DNA of 64,000 bases, taken from NCBI RefSeq assembly GCF_000014865.1, contig NC_008576.1, forward strand, positions 2,571,501 through 2,635,500, given 5' to 3'. This DNA is from Magnetococcus marinus MC-1 (GTDB lineage Bacteria; Pseudomonadota; Magnetococcia; Magnetococcales; Magnetococcaceae). A program made the position numbers and the translations under genes. The notes beneath the pieces are model-generated. The model was given only the letters and a program-made list of their open reading frames with translations. It was not told the origin of the DNA and did no database searches. Positions 5,990 through 16,300 of this stretch are shown here, piece after piece; within the stretch, counting starts at the first letter, position 1; each line of letters begins with the position of its first letter.

Positions 5990-7255
5990 ATGAGCTATGC
6001 GCTGGTGGATTGCAACAATTTTTATGCCTCCTGCGAGCGCCTTTTTCAACCGCACCTGGAGGGCAAGCCGGTCGTTGTGCTCTCCAATAACGATGGCTGC
6101 GCCATCGCCCGCTCCAACGAAGCCAAACAGCTGGGCATTGCCATGGGGGCCCCCCTGCATCAGATCCAGGCACTCATCAAGCAGCACCAAGTGGCGCTCT
6201 TCTCCTCCAACTATCCCCTCTATGGGGATCTCTCCGCCCGCGTCATGCGCACCCTGGAACAGTTGGCACCGCGCGTTGAAATCTACTCCATTGACGAAGC
6301 CTTTTTAGATCTCCAAGGCATGCCTGCGCCCCAACGCCAAATCCTCGGCAGAACGATCCATCAACAGGTTAAACGCTGGACGGGTATCCCTGTTTCGGTG
6401 GGCATTGGCCCCACCAAAACCCTGGCTAAAGTGGCCAACCGTTTCGCCAAAAAATCGCCCAAGACCGAGGGTGTACTGGACCTTAGCGACCCCCAATGGT
6501 GCCGCAAGGCGCTACACCAGCTCCCCGTTGGCGAGGTGTGGGGGGTGGGGCCGCGCTGGGCCAAACGGCTTAACCAAGCAGGTATTGATACCGCCCTACA
6601 GCTTAGCCGCATGCCCCCACCCTTGGCACGCCAACAGTTTAATGTGGTGCTGGAACGCACCGTGCGAGAGCTGCGTGGTGAATCGGTTATCCCCTTTGCG
6701 GCGCTGCCTGCCGCCCGTCAATCCATCGCCACCACCCGCACCTTTGGTCAAAAAATCCATACGCATGACGAAATTAAAGAGGCGATCTCCAGCTTTACCG
6801 TACGCGCCGCTGAAAAATTGCGGAAGCAGGGGTTGCTGGCCGCCGCCCTGCACCTGTTTATCACCACCAACCGTTTTAGCGAGCAGGACCTCCAGTATAA
6901 AAACAGCCTCACCTGGAGCTTCCAACAACCCCAGGATGACACCCTAACCCTGCTGACCGGGGCACACGCCGCGCTGGATGCCATCTACCGGCCCGGCTAC
7001 CGCTACCAAAAGGCCGGGGTGATCCTGTTGGGGCTGGTTTCGGCCCAGCATTTTCAACCTTCCCTGTTTGCGCCCCCACCCAGGCTGCCCAACAGTCGCG
7101 CCCTGATGCGCACCCTCGACGGCCTTAACCAAAAGATGGGGCGCGGTACCGTGCGTTTTGGTGCCGAAGGCCCCCCCAAGCCCTCCTGGGGCATGCGCCA
7201 GTTGCAGAGATCTCCCGCCTACACCACCCGCTGGAGCGATCTACCCCAAGTTTAG
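5990..7255 (+). CDS. umuC: DNA polymerase V catalytic subunit (Y-family, UmuC)
   Basis: 421-aa Y-family translesion polymerase. Visible motifs: ALVDCNNFYASCERLF with the first catalytic Asp, the steric-gate region, VVLSNNDGCAIARSNEAK (typical of UmuC), the catalytic YSIDEAFLDL, PVSVGIGPTKTLAKVANRFAKK, the helix-hairpin-helix GEVWGVGPRWAKRL, and the little-finger domain. Length equals that of E. coli UmuC (422). An in-frame TTG at 5978 exists, but ATG 5990 gives the normal N-terminus and lies 1 nt beyond the stop of the repressor/UmuD gene (TGAAATG), implying coupled translation. With the fused UmuD it would form an SOS-induced mutagenic polymerase. The usual beta-clamp motif is not obvious to me. 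Confidence 0.93.
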   Translation: MSYALVDCNNFYASCERLFQPHLEGKPVVVLSNNDGCAIARSNEAKQLGIAMGAPLHQIQALIKQHQVALFSSNYPLYGDLSARVMRTLEQLAPRVEIYSIDEAFLDLQGMPAPQRQILGRTIHQQVKRWTGIPVSVGIGPTKTLAKVANRFAKKSPKTEGVLDLSDPQWCRKALHQLPVGEVWGVGPRWAKRLNQAGIDTALQLSRMPPPLARQQFNVVLERTVRELRGESVIPFAALPAARQSIATTRTFGQKIHTHDEIKEAISSFTVRAAEKLRKQGLLAAALHLFITTNRFSEQDLQYKNSLTWSFQQPQDDTLTLLTGAHAALDAIYRPGYRYQKAGVILLGLVSAQHFQPSLFAPPPRLPNSRALMRTLDGLNQKMGRGTVRFGAEGPPKPSWGMRQLQRSPAYTTRWSDLPQV

Positions 7256-7354
7256 GCTTGCCCACATCGACTTGCCGACATCGATAAAGGGCGCGGGGAA
7301 AAATGCCATCGAGCGGCCCTCCTCGCAAACAAAACACGGGGGCTTCAACCGCGT

Positions 7355-8869
7355 TCAGCCGCCCTTTTTTAGCAACATTTTATTGGTTTGCGAGCGGCTC
7401 TCCCCCACCGAGGTGACGCGGATGGCCCGCTGGTCATCCACCGGACACTGATTTTCACAAATGCCGCAACCGATGCATTGATCTGGCTCCACATAGGGCT
7501 GTTTAAGGGCGATCATGGTGCCATTGCGCTGTGGGATCTCCACCTTTTTGTACCAAATCGCTTTGGGCGAGGTTGGACAGACCTCCTCGCAGACGATACA
7601 AGGGGTCTGCATGGCCCAGGGCAGGCAGCGACCGTGATCAAAAAAAGCGGTACCCAGCTTGATTGGCTGTTCAAAGGGCTTAGCCCCCACCTTTTCTGCC
7701 ACACTGATGGGACGAATGGCCGCAGTGGGGCAGACCTGCCCGCACAACACACAGTGGTGCTCGCAATAGCCGATCTGGTTATTGAGCAGCGGGGTCCAGA
7801 TGCCCTCAAAGCCCCCCTCCAACAGCGCCGGTTGCAACACATTGGTGGGGCAGACCCGCATACAGGCCTCGCACTTAATGCAGCGTGCCAGAAAATCCAC
7901 CTCATCCAACGCGCCCGGTGGGCGGATCAGCCCCGCCGAGGAGAGAGTGCGGGCCGAAGCGCTGCGCTGGATCATCGGCATCAGCATCACCGAGGCCAGC
8001 GCCGTTTCCATCACCCGGCGGCGGTTAATATCCAAGGATTGGTGGGCCGAGCTACGCTGCTGGGGCAGACCAAAGTGCAGCGCCCCTTCGGGGCAGGATT
8101 CTATACAGTTCATGCAGAGATGACACTCACTCACCCGCAGTTGCCCCTGGGGATCACACGCCCCCTGGCAATGCCACTGGCACTTATTACAGCCGGTGCA
8201 GCGATCCAGATCCCGATGAATGCGGTAGGGTGCGCGCAGCGCCAGCAGACCCAACAGCGCCCCCAGCGGGCAGAGCACCCGACACCAAAACCGGGGCAAA
8301 AAGCGGTTGGCCAAGAGAATGCCAATAAATAGGCCACCAATGAGCAGAGCCCCTTGAAACAGAGGGGTTTTAATATATGGCCCCGCCCCGCTTACATGGT
8401 GCCACGCCGGCAATACCGCCGTGGTGAACGAACGCACCATCAACGCCAAAGGGTCCAACCAGCCGATTTGCAACAGACCAAACAGGGTCGCCACCAGCAG
8501 CACCAGTAGAATAAAATATTTAAGCTGAAAAATGGGGCGATAGCGGTTGTCATGGCACGCCTGCACGCCGCGCCGAAAGGAGAAGAGCCACCCCATAAAC
8601 TGATTTAAAATACCCAGCGGGCAGATCCAGGAGCAGAAAAATCGGCCATAAAAGAGCGTGCCCACCACAATCAGCAGCGCCAGCGCCAAGCCCCCATACA
8701 GGGTGCCGCTGGTGAGCACCGTGGCCAGGGCGGTGAGGGGGTCCAACGAGAGCAGTAGGTCGGTGGCATAGCCCTGCATATGCTTAAAGTCGCTAATCCA
8801 CAGCAACAGCACAAACAGCCCGAAAAAAAAGCCCGCATATAGACGCCGTATGTTACGCAGACCCACCAT
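7355..8869 (-). CDS. NapH/NapG-like membrane polyferredoxin
   Basis: About 504 aa. The N-terminal half has about five transmembrane helices and the NapH/NosR-type motifs FFCSWICPLG and FWCRVLCPLGAL, followed by two cysteine clusters (CTGCNKCQWHC; CHLCMNCIESCPEGAL). After INRRRVMETALASVML, which resembles a Tat-type signal of NapG/MauM proteins, four more clusters follow (CIKCEACMRVCP, CVLCGQVCP, CIVCEEVCP, CIGCGICENQCP). It looks like NapH joined to NapG, able to pass quinol electrons across the membrane to a periplasmic iron-sulfur chain. A longer frame to 8890 exists; ATG 8869 follows the stop of the preceding gene by 1 nt and has AGGTGG upstream. It is the last gene of the redox operon. 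No nap or nos catalytic genes are near, so the electron acceptor is unknown. Confidence 0.82.
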   Translation of the reverse strand: MVGLRNIRRLYAGFFFGLFVLLLWISDFKHMQGYATDLLLSLDPLTALATVLTSGTLYGGLALALLIVVGTLFYGRFFCSWICPLGILNQFMGWLFSFRRGVQACHDNRYRPIFQLKYFILLVLLVATLFGLLQIGWLDPLALMVRSFTTAVLPAWHHVSGAGPYIKTPLFQGALLIGGLFIGILLANRFLPRFWCRVLCPLGALLGLLALRAPYRIHRDLDRCTGCNKCQWHCQGACDPQGQLRVSECHLCMNCIESCPEGALHFGLPQQRSSAHQSLDINRRRVMETALASVMLMPMIQRSASARTLSSAGLIRPPGALDEVDFLARCIKCEACMRVCPTNVLQPALLEGGFEGIWTPLLNNQIGYCEHHCVLCGQVCPTAAIRPISVAEKVGAKPFEQPIKLGTAFFDHGRCLPWAMQTPCIVCEEVCPTSPKAIWYKKVEIPQRNGTMIALKQPYVEPDQCIGCGICENQCPVDDQRAIRVTSVGESRSQTNKMLLKKGG

Positions 8870-8870
8870 G

Positions 8871-9869
8871 TTAACCCACCTGCCGCTCAACCCAGTTAAG
8901 CCCTTTCCAATCCACCTTGCCCAAACCCCGCTGCTGGGCCATGCCCAAGTAGGGTACCTGCTCGGGGGTAAGGTTGAGAAAGCTCAAGGCATAACTGTCC
9001 AACGCCACCTCGTCCGTTGCCGCCAGCAGCGTGTTTTGTTGTGACACATCTGCCAAATTGCCCCCCGTTGGACCATTGCGCATAAGTACCCGTGTGGCGT
9101 CCATGACCGTCAGGGTGGGTTTGACCGCTGCGGCCAGATCCACAATCGAGGTGTGGATGTTTTGGTGCAGCCGGTTACGCCGCCCGCCGATCACCCCATA
9201 GTGGTTTTTCATAGAGAGCGTACAGTGACTTAACGAGTGGTGCTTGACAATGGGCAGGTTAATCACCCGTTGCACCCGGTGCATCACCTCCAGCACCGGC
9301 CACACCCCCAGCACCTCCCCCCCCATGTCGGTTTGAATAAAGCCATCTCGACCCGGTATCAACACCTTGGCCCCAGCCTCCTGAGCGGCCTTTTCAATGC
9401 CAGAACGAAAAAAACAGCGCTGGGGATCATTCAAGGAAAGATCGCTCACATAGACCTGCGCCGCCCCTGCCTGCTGGCACAAACGCACCAGCGCACCGAC
9501 CAACTCCGGCCTGGTATTGGCCGCTTGCTCGGGAAAACGGTCCCACCCCACATTGGGTTTGAGCAGCACCGACTCCCCTTTTTGTACAAAGCGCCCCATC
9601 CCCCCCAAACGCGCCACCGACTCCGACGCCATGGCCCACACATCCTGCCCACGCACCACCGACAAAACGGGATAGTGGGCCGATACGGCCACCCGATAGT
9701 CGGGCAGTGTCGCGACCTTTGCCTGTCGCACCGGCATAGGGGTATCGCTATAGAGCCAGCCCCCACCGGCAACCGCCCCCACCGCCAAACCACCGGTGAT
9801 CAGCCCATCCCGTAAAAACAGGCGGCGGGTTTTGGCCTCCCCCGGCTTGCGTTTGCCCCGGCCACTCAT
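8871..9869 (-). CDS. DUF362 family protein with Tat signal
   Basis: 332 aa from the ATG at 9869, which overlaps the previous stop (ATGA). The N-terminus has a twin-arginine signal (KTRRLFLRDGLITGG and a hydrophobic stretch), so it is exported folded, probably with a cofactor. The body matches DUF362: LLKPNVGWDR, AANTRPELVGALVRL, VYVSDLSLNDP, INLPIVKHHSLSHCTLSMKNHYGVIGG and ATDEVALDSYA. DUF362 domains are often fused to ferredoxins; this copy has none, which the neighbouring polyferredoxin may supply. The biochemical role is not established. Confidence 0.8.
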   Translation of the reverse strand: MSGRGKRKPGEAKTRRLFLRDGLITGGLAVGAVAGGGWLYSDTPMPVRQAKVATLPDYRVAVSAHYPVLSVVRGQDVWAMASESVARLGGMGRFVQKGESVLLKPNVGWDRFPEQAANTRPELVGALVRLCQQAGAAQVYVSDLSLNDPQRCFFRSGIEKAAQEAGAKVLIPGRDGFIQTDMGGEVLGVWPVLEVMHRVQRVINLPIVKHHSLSHCTLSMKNHYGVIGGRRNRLHQNIHTSIVDLAAAVKPTLTVMDATRVLMRNGPTGGNLADVSQQNTLLAATDEVALDSYALSFLNLTPEQVPYLGMAQQRGLGKVDWKGLNWVERQVG

Positions 9870-10828
9870 GGCTGCTCCCCCCGCTGTAGACGTTGCCACA
9901 CCGCGTGCAACGCATCCAGATGATGCGCGTCAGGCTCGCCCCACACCCCCCACAAATGGCCGTAAAAGGCGACATAAAACCAGCGCCCCTCATAGGGATC
10001 TTCCACCACGCTGTAGGGCATACCCTGATACTCAAGGGGGGTTTGCACAATCGCCTCGTCCATATAAAAGCGACTCATCTTGGCCAAGGTTTGCGCCAGT
10101 TGGGGCTGGGGTTGACGTATTAAAAAGGCCTTTAGGGGGGTATCTGCCACCATAAAGGTTTGCTCCACCACCCCCTGCAAAAACTCCAGCCCATGATAAT
10201 CACTGCGGATATAGCGAATGCCCTGGGGTTGCCCCAGCGCCGGAAAGGGAAACAGCAGCGCCGCGCCCTGCCCCTGCAAGGCGTTGGCCATGGCTGTGGC
10301 GGCGGGTAGTAGCTCAAGGGTGGGGCTAAAACGGCTTAATTTGACAAAATAGGGACCACGGATAAACTGTAGCTGATCGCCACTGCTATACCCCATATCC
10401 CCCACCTGCACCCCTTGATCCTGTTCCCCCACCTCATCTTGCAAGATGCCAAAGGCTTGCAACGACGCCCCCATGCGGTAAATATCCACCACCAATTGCG
10501 GCTGATCGGCCCCCTCTGGAGCGTACTCAAGCACCTCCAGAGCCACAAACCCCGCCGAAATAAAGGCCTCCGCATGGCCATTAATGTATTCATAGAGATT
10601 TTCGGCGCTGTAGTGGCGGGGGCTGCCCAACTGGCCCAGCGTCAACACGCGACTGGGCATAGAACGCTCTGGAAGTTGCGCACCGCGCTGCATGAAGGAG
10701 GCGTCACGCTCTGGCACATGGCGCTGGCCATGCCACCAGATACCCAGCGCCATAGTGGGCAACAGCCCTAAAAGAACGCCCCGCAGCCATTTGGCGGGCT
10801 GAGGAGCAGGGGCACGCCCAGGGGTCAA
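9866..10828 (-). CDS. DUF6599-like membrane-anchored protein
   Basis: About 320 aa. A single N-terminal membrane segment (WLRGVLLGLLPTMALGIWW) precedes a periplasmic domain with the pattern YSAENLYEYINGHAEAFISAGF...LEVLEY and VDIYRMG...AFGI, which I associate with DUF6599-type proteins. The open frame reaches 10900, but that overlaps the preceding gene by 70 nt; TTG codons at 10828 or 10834, just after GGAG, are more likely starts. It lies between the aldo/keto reductase and DUF362 genes with 4-nt overlaps or near-contact on both sides, so the proteins very likely work together. Function unknown. Confidence 0.65.
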   Translation of the reverse strand: MTPGRAPAPQPAKWLRGVLLGLLPTMALGIWWHGQRHVPERDASFMQRGAQLPERSMPSRVLTLGQLGSPRHYSAENLYEYINGHAEAFISAGFVALEVLEYAPEGADQPQLVVDIYRMGASLQAFGILQDEVGEQDQGVQVGDMGYSSGDQLQFIRGPYFVKLSRFSPTLELLPAATAMANALQGQGAALLFPFPALGQPQGIRYIRSDYHGLEFLQGVVEQTFMVADTPLKAFLIRQPQPQLAQTLAKMSRFYMDEAIVQTPLEYQGMPYSVVEDPYEGRWFYVAFYGHLWGVWGEPDAHHLDALHAVWQRLQRGEQP

Positions 10829-10830
10829 GA

Positions 10831-12021
10831 TCAAGACTCCAGGGTCAACATACGGTGCGCCCCCACCAGGGCCGCTTGAATGGGCACCCCATAGCGACAT
10901 TGCCCGGCACAGGCCGCTTGATCGCAGCCAACACAGGCTTGGGCATTGGTGGAGAGGCGGCTGTAGAGCTGCATCGCCAATTTTTCATCACCATAATCTT
11001 CAAAATACATGCGCTGACGCAAAATTTCCCCCACCGGCACCCCAACTTCACAGCTACGCTCACAATCGCTACAACCGGTGCGGCAGTAGTGGTTGCCATA
11101 GAGGGCAGCATAGCGATCCAAAACCTTTTGGTCCGCCATGGCAAAGGCTTGCCCAGAGGCCCCCAAAAAAAGATCCAACTCGCTGGTTTTGCGGAAGGAG
11201 ATCACCAACCCCGCCACCTGCGGATGCTTGAGCACCCACTTAAAGGCCGCCTGTTCAAAGCTGCCCTCCTGCCGCTCCCCCAGGCTATCCTTGGCACCAG
11301 CGAGGGTTTTCATAGCGATCACCCCCACTCCCTTTTGTTGGGCGGCTTGTATCACCTGCTCCAAACGGGGAAACTTCATAAAATTGAAGGCGGGCATGAT
11401 AATATCATAATACCCACCATTCACGGCTTCCAACAGCAGCGTCTCCATGTTGTAGGGACCATGGCTAGAGGTGGCTAAATAGCGCACTTTGCCCTGCTGT
11501 TTCAGCTCGGCATAGGCTGCCAACATCTCGCCATCGTGCAGGCGCTGGCTCTCTTGTTCCAGGCTTTTATCGCTACCTAGGGCATGGGTAAACACCACAT
11601 CCAGATAGTCGCAACCCATGCGCCTTAAACTGCCCTCCACAGCCGCGATATAGTCTGCCTTTTTGGAACCCAACGGTAGATGATAACCGGGTTGGCAAAA
11701 TTTAGAGGCTATCACCAGCTTATCCCGTTGTTTATATTTACTCAGGGCTTCACCAATGGCCGCTTCGCTGGGGCCATAATCGGGGGCGGTGTCTATATAG
11801 TTGATGCCCCGTTGAATCGCCCGCAAGACCAGCGAGGCACTGCTCAAGCGCCCGGCACCAAAGCTAATGTCGCTCATGTTAATATCGGTCTTACCCAGCT
11901 TACGATATTGCTCAATACGGGGCTGTTTCGGCTCAGCCTGGGCCGATTCTGCCCATAACGTAGAGGCCACCGCAGCGCCCGCCGTGGTGAGAGTTCCCTT
12001 AATAAAGGTACGACGCTCCAT
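10831..12021 (-). CDS. Tat-exported aldo/keto reductase with C-terminal iron-sulfur-type cysteines
   Basis: 396 aa from ATG 12021, which has GGGAG upstream and begins with the Tat-like signal ERRTFIKGTLTTAGAAVAST. The barrel has the AKR residues: Asp and Tyr in YIDTAPDYGPSEAAIGEAL, Lys in LVIASKF and His in VVFTHAL. The C-terminus carries a cysteine-rich module (CRTGCSDCERSCEVGV and CVGCDQAACAGQCRYGV), typical of the ferredoxin-tailed AKR subfamily. It is the first gene of a four-gene minus-strand operon with DUF6599, DUF362 and polyferredoxin genes. The substrate is unknown. An export signal on an NAD(P)H-type barrel is unusual, so a different electron source, via the iron-sulfur tail, is plausible. 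Confidence 0.83.
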   Translation of the reverse strand: MERRTFIKGTLTTAGAAVASTLWAESAQAEPKQPRIEQYRKLGKTDINMSDISFGAGRLSSASLVLRAIQRGINYIDTAPDYGPSEAAIGEALSKYKQRDKLVIASKFCQPGYHLPLGSKKADYIAAVEGSLRRMGCDYLDVVFTHALGSDKSLEQESQRLHDGEMLAAYAELKQQGKVRYLATSSHGPYNMETLLLEAVNGGYYDIIMPAFNFMKFPRLEQVIQAAQQKGVGVIAMKTLAGAKDSLGERQEGSFEQAAFKWVLKHPQVAGLVISFRKTSELDLFLGASGQAFAMADQKVLDRYAALYGNHYCRTGCSDCERSCEVGVPVGEILRQRMYFEDYGDEKLAMQLYSRLSTNAQACVGCDQAACAGQCRYGVPIQAALVGAHRMLTLES

Positions 12022-12392
12022 AATGATGCTCCCTAACGTTGACAGGTGAAATTGCCCCGTACACAGCATACGACGATTGGGGCTTGATCCAAAATAAAAT
12101 AGGCATTGGGCTGAATACCCCCTTTATTGAGTCTTGCTCCCCCATGCTCCTTGATTTGCGGACGGCCCCCATAAAATCGTGTTTGTCGCCAACTTTATCG
12201 AATGGCTTTAACCCCTTCTTTCATATTAACAACAAAAGCAGGCTAAAGCCCAAGCCTCATTCATAAAATGTCGATTTTCACGCCCCTTATCGCTCGATTT
12301 CAGCTACCATGTCGGTATGCTTTGGCCGCTTAATATGAGCGTGTTGCCAAGACTGAATTTTTCAAGCTCTCGCTACGTTAGGAGTTTGCTGC
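12022..12392. other. Intergenic region between divergent redox and signalling operons
   Basis: 371 bp holding the promoters of both operons. I found no gene, no convincing hairpin and no clear -35/-10 pair. The GGAG 8-10 bp before ATG 12393 is the ribosome binding site of the repeat protein. Confidence 0.4.
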
Positions 12393-13331
12393 ATGTCTCG
12401 CCTTCTTGTACGACTGCAAACTTGGAGTGCCGCAGCGTTGCTGCTGATTATGTTTCCTATGCCATCGGTCGGCTATACAAATCATAAAATTTCTCCTTCT
12501 GAAGTCTATACCCAGGCTGTGCAGATCGAAAAAGAGCTGGCCATACTCTCAAAGTATTTTATCATTCCTGGCAAACCGGAACTTTTTGAGCCGTTTATTG
12601 CCAATCTGCAACCGCGCCATGTCTGGCAAAAATCCTATTTTATCCTGGTAAAACTCAATCTCTTACGCTCCAAACACGGGCTGCCCACCATTCCTCCCAG
12701 CGCCATACAGCCAGTACAACAACTGGATCCGGTACTGGTTTATGAACAGACTCAACGCATTCTCACAGAAATTGCGATCATTAAAAAGCGTCTGGGTGTC
12801 GATGAAAAGGTCTCACCAGCCAAAGCGGAGGTCGGCAAACAGCCCACTGATGTTTTTAATAAACTCCATCAAATTTCACTGGCTATTGATAAACTTAATC
12901 ACGCACCCATCAGCCCCTCATCGGTTTTTGCCGAGGCCATGCGTGTTTACGAAGATGTCAATACACTGATCAGCCATCTGCAACTGGACAATACCACCTT
13001 TCCACCGGCTAAGCTTGAGAACATAACGCCTATGGATTCCATGGATGCTACCTTTGGGTTAATAAAGGAAATACAGCGTTTACAACGAGATATGGTTATC
13101 CCCCGCACCGACTTTACCTCTTTTAAAAATCAACGCACCATCGAGCCAGCAGATGTGTTTAATATGGTGGGTATGTGTCTAGCTGAACTGCAAACCATTA
13201 AAGCCGCTCTGGATCTGAGCACCGAGGTAACACCACAGGCAAAGTTCTATACCAATAAAAAGCCTGCGGATGTGCACCAGCTCATCCGTTGGATTACCCG
13301 TAAGTTACAACAAATTCAGACTGTACGTTAA
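12393..13331 (+). CDS. Exported protein made of eight ~39-residue helical repeats
   Basis: 312 aa with a signal peptide (hydrophobic core WSAAALLLIMFPMPSVG). The mature part consists of units starting near residues 33, 72, 111, 149, 173, 211, 250 and 289, each reading roughly xxPxxVyxxxxxilxelxxikxxLgl (ISPSEVYTQAVQIEKELAIL, LDPVLVYEQTQRILTEIAII, IEPADVFNMVGMCLAELQTI, KKPADVHQLIRWITRKLQQI). The unit starting at residue 149 is short. I do not recognise the family; predicted structure is an all-helical solenoid or bundle. It begins an operon and ends 12 bp before a sensor kinase with a large periplasmic domain, so a role as ligand-binding or accessory subunit of that sensor is a reasonable inference. 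Confidence 0.75.
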   Translation: MSRLLVRLQTWSAAALLLIMFPMPSVGYTNHKISPSEVYTQAVQIEKELAILSKYFIIPGKPELFEPFIANLQPRHVWQKSYFILVKLNLLRSKHGLPTIPPSAIQPVQQLDPVLVYEQTQRILTEIAIIKKRLGVDEKVSPAKAEVGKQPTDVFNKLHQISLAIDKLNHAPISPSSVFAEAMRVYEDVNTLISHLQLDNTTFPPAKLENITPMDSMDATFGLIKEIQRLQRDMVIPRTDFTSFKNQRTIEPADVFNMVGMCLAELQTIKAALDLSTEVTPQAKFYTNKKPADVHQLIRWITRKLQQIQTVR

Positions 13332-13343
13332 AAAGGGCCCGCC

Positions 13344-16300
13344 ATGAGGTCGTTATCTTTTCACCTACCCACCCCATTTAGCCTGTTTTCTCGCCTTGGG
13401 GTGGGCGCGAAATTTACCCTGCTCTTCTACATGGTGGTTTTACTCTCCCTTGCGGCGGTGGGGTTTTACGGCTACAGCCATGCCAGCAAGGCCTATCGAG
13501 AAAAAGCCCAAACCGTGGTTGCTAACCAAGCCAGTGCGCTCTCTCAATCCATTGCCAATTATCTGAGTGGGGTACCCAAGGATCTCCACTTTGTCTCTAA
13601 CTACTACGCCCTTAACCGCTATCTGTACTGGAACGATCTTGGTGTGGCTGACAAAACACTGCTCTGGAAAAACGCCACAATAGATACTTTTCGCGCCTTA
13701 TTGGAGGCCCGCAACGACTATTTAGCCATCGATTTTCTAGATAATCAGGGGGTCGAACAGATCCATGTCCACAGTACCGAAGCCACCAATGAGCAGGCTT
13801 TAGCCACCACCCCATTAATACCCAACAGAGAGCAGTCCGACTATTTTACGGCCACGCATGCGCTACCCAAAGATGGGCTTTATGTCTCTGCTTTGACTCT
13901 AAATAAAGTTAACGACAAAATTGAAAAACCGGTGGTGCCCGTCATCCGCTTTGCCCAGCCGGTCTACGGCAAAAACGGTGTCAAATATGGCGTAATGGTC
14001 ATCCACGTCTTGGCAAACGCCTTTTTGGATTTTATCCACCATGCCAATATGGATGCCTATCGTCGCTACTATCTGGTTTCTCCAGAGGGATATTATCTCT
14101 ACCACCCAGAAGCGGGAAAAAGCTGGGGCCATTTATTAAATCACTCGGCAGGTTGCGCCTCTGAACACCCCCAACTCTTGGCCAAAATCAAAGACCTGGA
14201 AAGAGGCTCCATAGACTGGTTTGAACACTTGGTCAGTTTCCAGAGAATTTATCCCGACCCTCATGATCGCACCAAGTATTGGTTTTTATTGGGTTTTATC
14301 GATAGCAAAGAGGCGCTCGTCCAACGCAGTAACTTTGTTACCATTTTTTTCATCATTTTGGCCCTTACGCTATTGGCCGTTGTCGGTGCCATTCGTTACT
14401 CCATCGGCTCCATCATTACCCCCATGCTCGCCATGACAGAGCAGCTCGAACAACTCGGCCAGGGCAAAGTAACGGTCACACCGATTCATTACCCGCATGC
14501 TGATGAAATGGGGCGCATGATCGACTCGACTCAACGCTTGATGCAGAGCATGCAGGCCCTCACCGATCAAGCCAATGCCATTGCCTTGGGTAACTATGCC
14601 CAACGCGTAAAAATACTCTCCCAATATGATGTGTTGGGCAATGCCATCAATAACATGAGTTTCGCCCTACAGCTCAATGAACAACAGCAACGCCAGCGTG
14701 AATGGCATAACGAAAATTTGAATCGACTTACCCACGACCTTTCCGGTGATTTAACCCCCGAGACCTTGGCCCAACAAGCCATCACCTTGATTGGGGAGGC
14801 TATTCAGGCAGGTCGCGGTGGCCTTTATATCTATGACGATCAGACGCAACCCCATAAGCCACTGCTGTTGGTCGGCCGCTATATGTTTACCCAACACGAT
14901 GAAGGGCAACAGCGGTTTTCCATGAATGAGGGCACGGTTGGACAAGCCGCAGCACAAAAAAAGCCCATTTTGTTGGAATGCCTCACGCCTCCTGCGGACC
15001 AATTAAGCAGTGGCGTTGCAAACTTTAGTGCCCGCAACAGTTATACCCTACCCCTGCTCTACGAGGACCGTCTACAAGGGGTGTTGGAAGTGGCGACCCT
15101 TAACCCACTTAACACACAGCATCGCCAATTTTTAGATGCCGCTTGCCAAATAATCGCGGCCACTCTGTTTACCAGTCTCCAGCGTGAGCGTATTGCCAAC
15201 CTACTGGTACTTTCGAAGGCTGCGACTCAACGTGCCGAGGCCCAAAGCCACCAGCTCCAACTTGCCAACGCCCAACTTGAAGAGCAACAGCAGCAGCTAC
15301 AACAGCAAACCGAAGAGCTCCAACAGAGCAATACGCAGATGGAGCATCAGCAACAACTATTGCAACAACAAGCCGAAGAGCTGCGTATCAATAACGAAGC
15401 GTTGCAACACTCTCAGCATGAGCTCAATCAGCGGGCTATACAGCTTGAGGAAGCCAGTCAATTTAAATCTGACTTTTTGGCCAACATGTCCCATGAACTG
15501 CGCACCCCTCTCAATGCCATTATTTTAATCTCAAATTTAATGTCACGTGATGAAACCGGCAGGTTGGATCAAGAGAGTATCGAGCGGACGCGGGTGATCT
15601 ATAATGCGGGTAACGATCTATTGCGTTTGATCAACGACATCTTAGACCTCTCCAAAGTGGAAGCTGGCCGCATGGAGGTGCACTTAGAAACCGTGCATAG
15701 CCAAGAATTGGTCGAAGAGTTAGAGCCCTTGTTCCGGGATAGCGCCCAGGAGAAAAAGATTGAGTTGCGCTTTGATGATCAGCTTCAAGGCTGCTTTACC
15801 AGTGACCACCAAAAGGTGGTGCAAATTCTGCGCAATCTGCTCTCTAATGCCATCAAGTTCACCGCCCAGGGTTCGGTTATTTTAAGGTTGGCCAAAAGCG
15901 ATCATCCACAATACCCCATTCGCCTAAGTGTGACGGATACCGGCATTGGCATTTCTAAAGATAAAATGCCCTATATCTTTGAGGCATTCCGTCAAATGGA
16001 TGGTTCCATCTCGCGTCAGTATGGGGGTACGGGGTTGGGGCTCGCCATTACCCATCGCTTTGCCACCCTCTTAAAGGGAGAGGTCGAGTTGCATAGTGAA
16101 GAGGGCAAAGGCAGCCAATTTACCCTACTGCTGCCCTTAGCCCACCCTCATGAGAACACCGAGCACGGGCAAACGGAGCCTAACGCACCGCTCTCTGAGA
16201 CCAACGGACCAACCGCCGAGCCCACCTTGATGCCGCCGCTTCCCTCCAGATTTTTGCTCAAGGGGCGGCCTAAGATCCTAGTGATTGATGACGATCTGCT

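Noticed and set aside
7388-8332. Long plus-strand open frame (314 codons) opposite the polyferredoxin gene
   Set aside because: It lies entirely opposite a gene with clear cysteine motifs; composition is His/Arg/Pro-rich and has no ribosome binding site.
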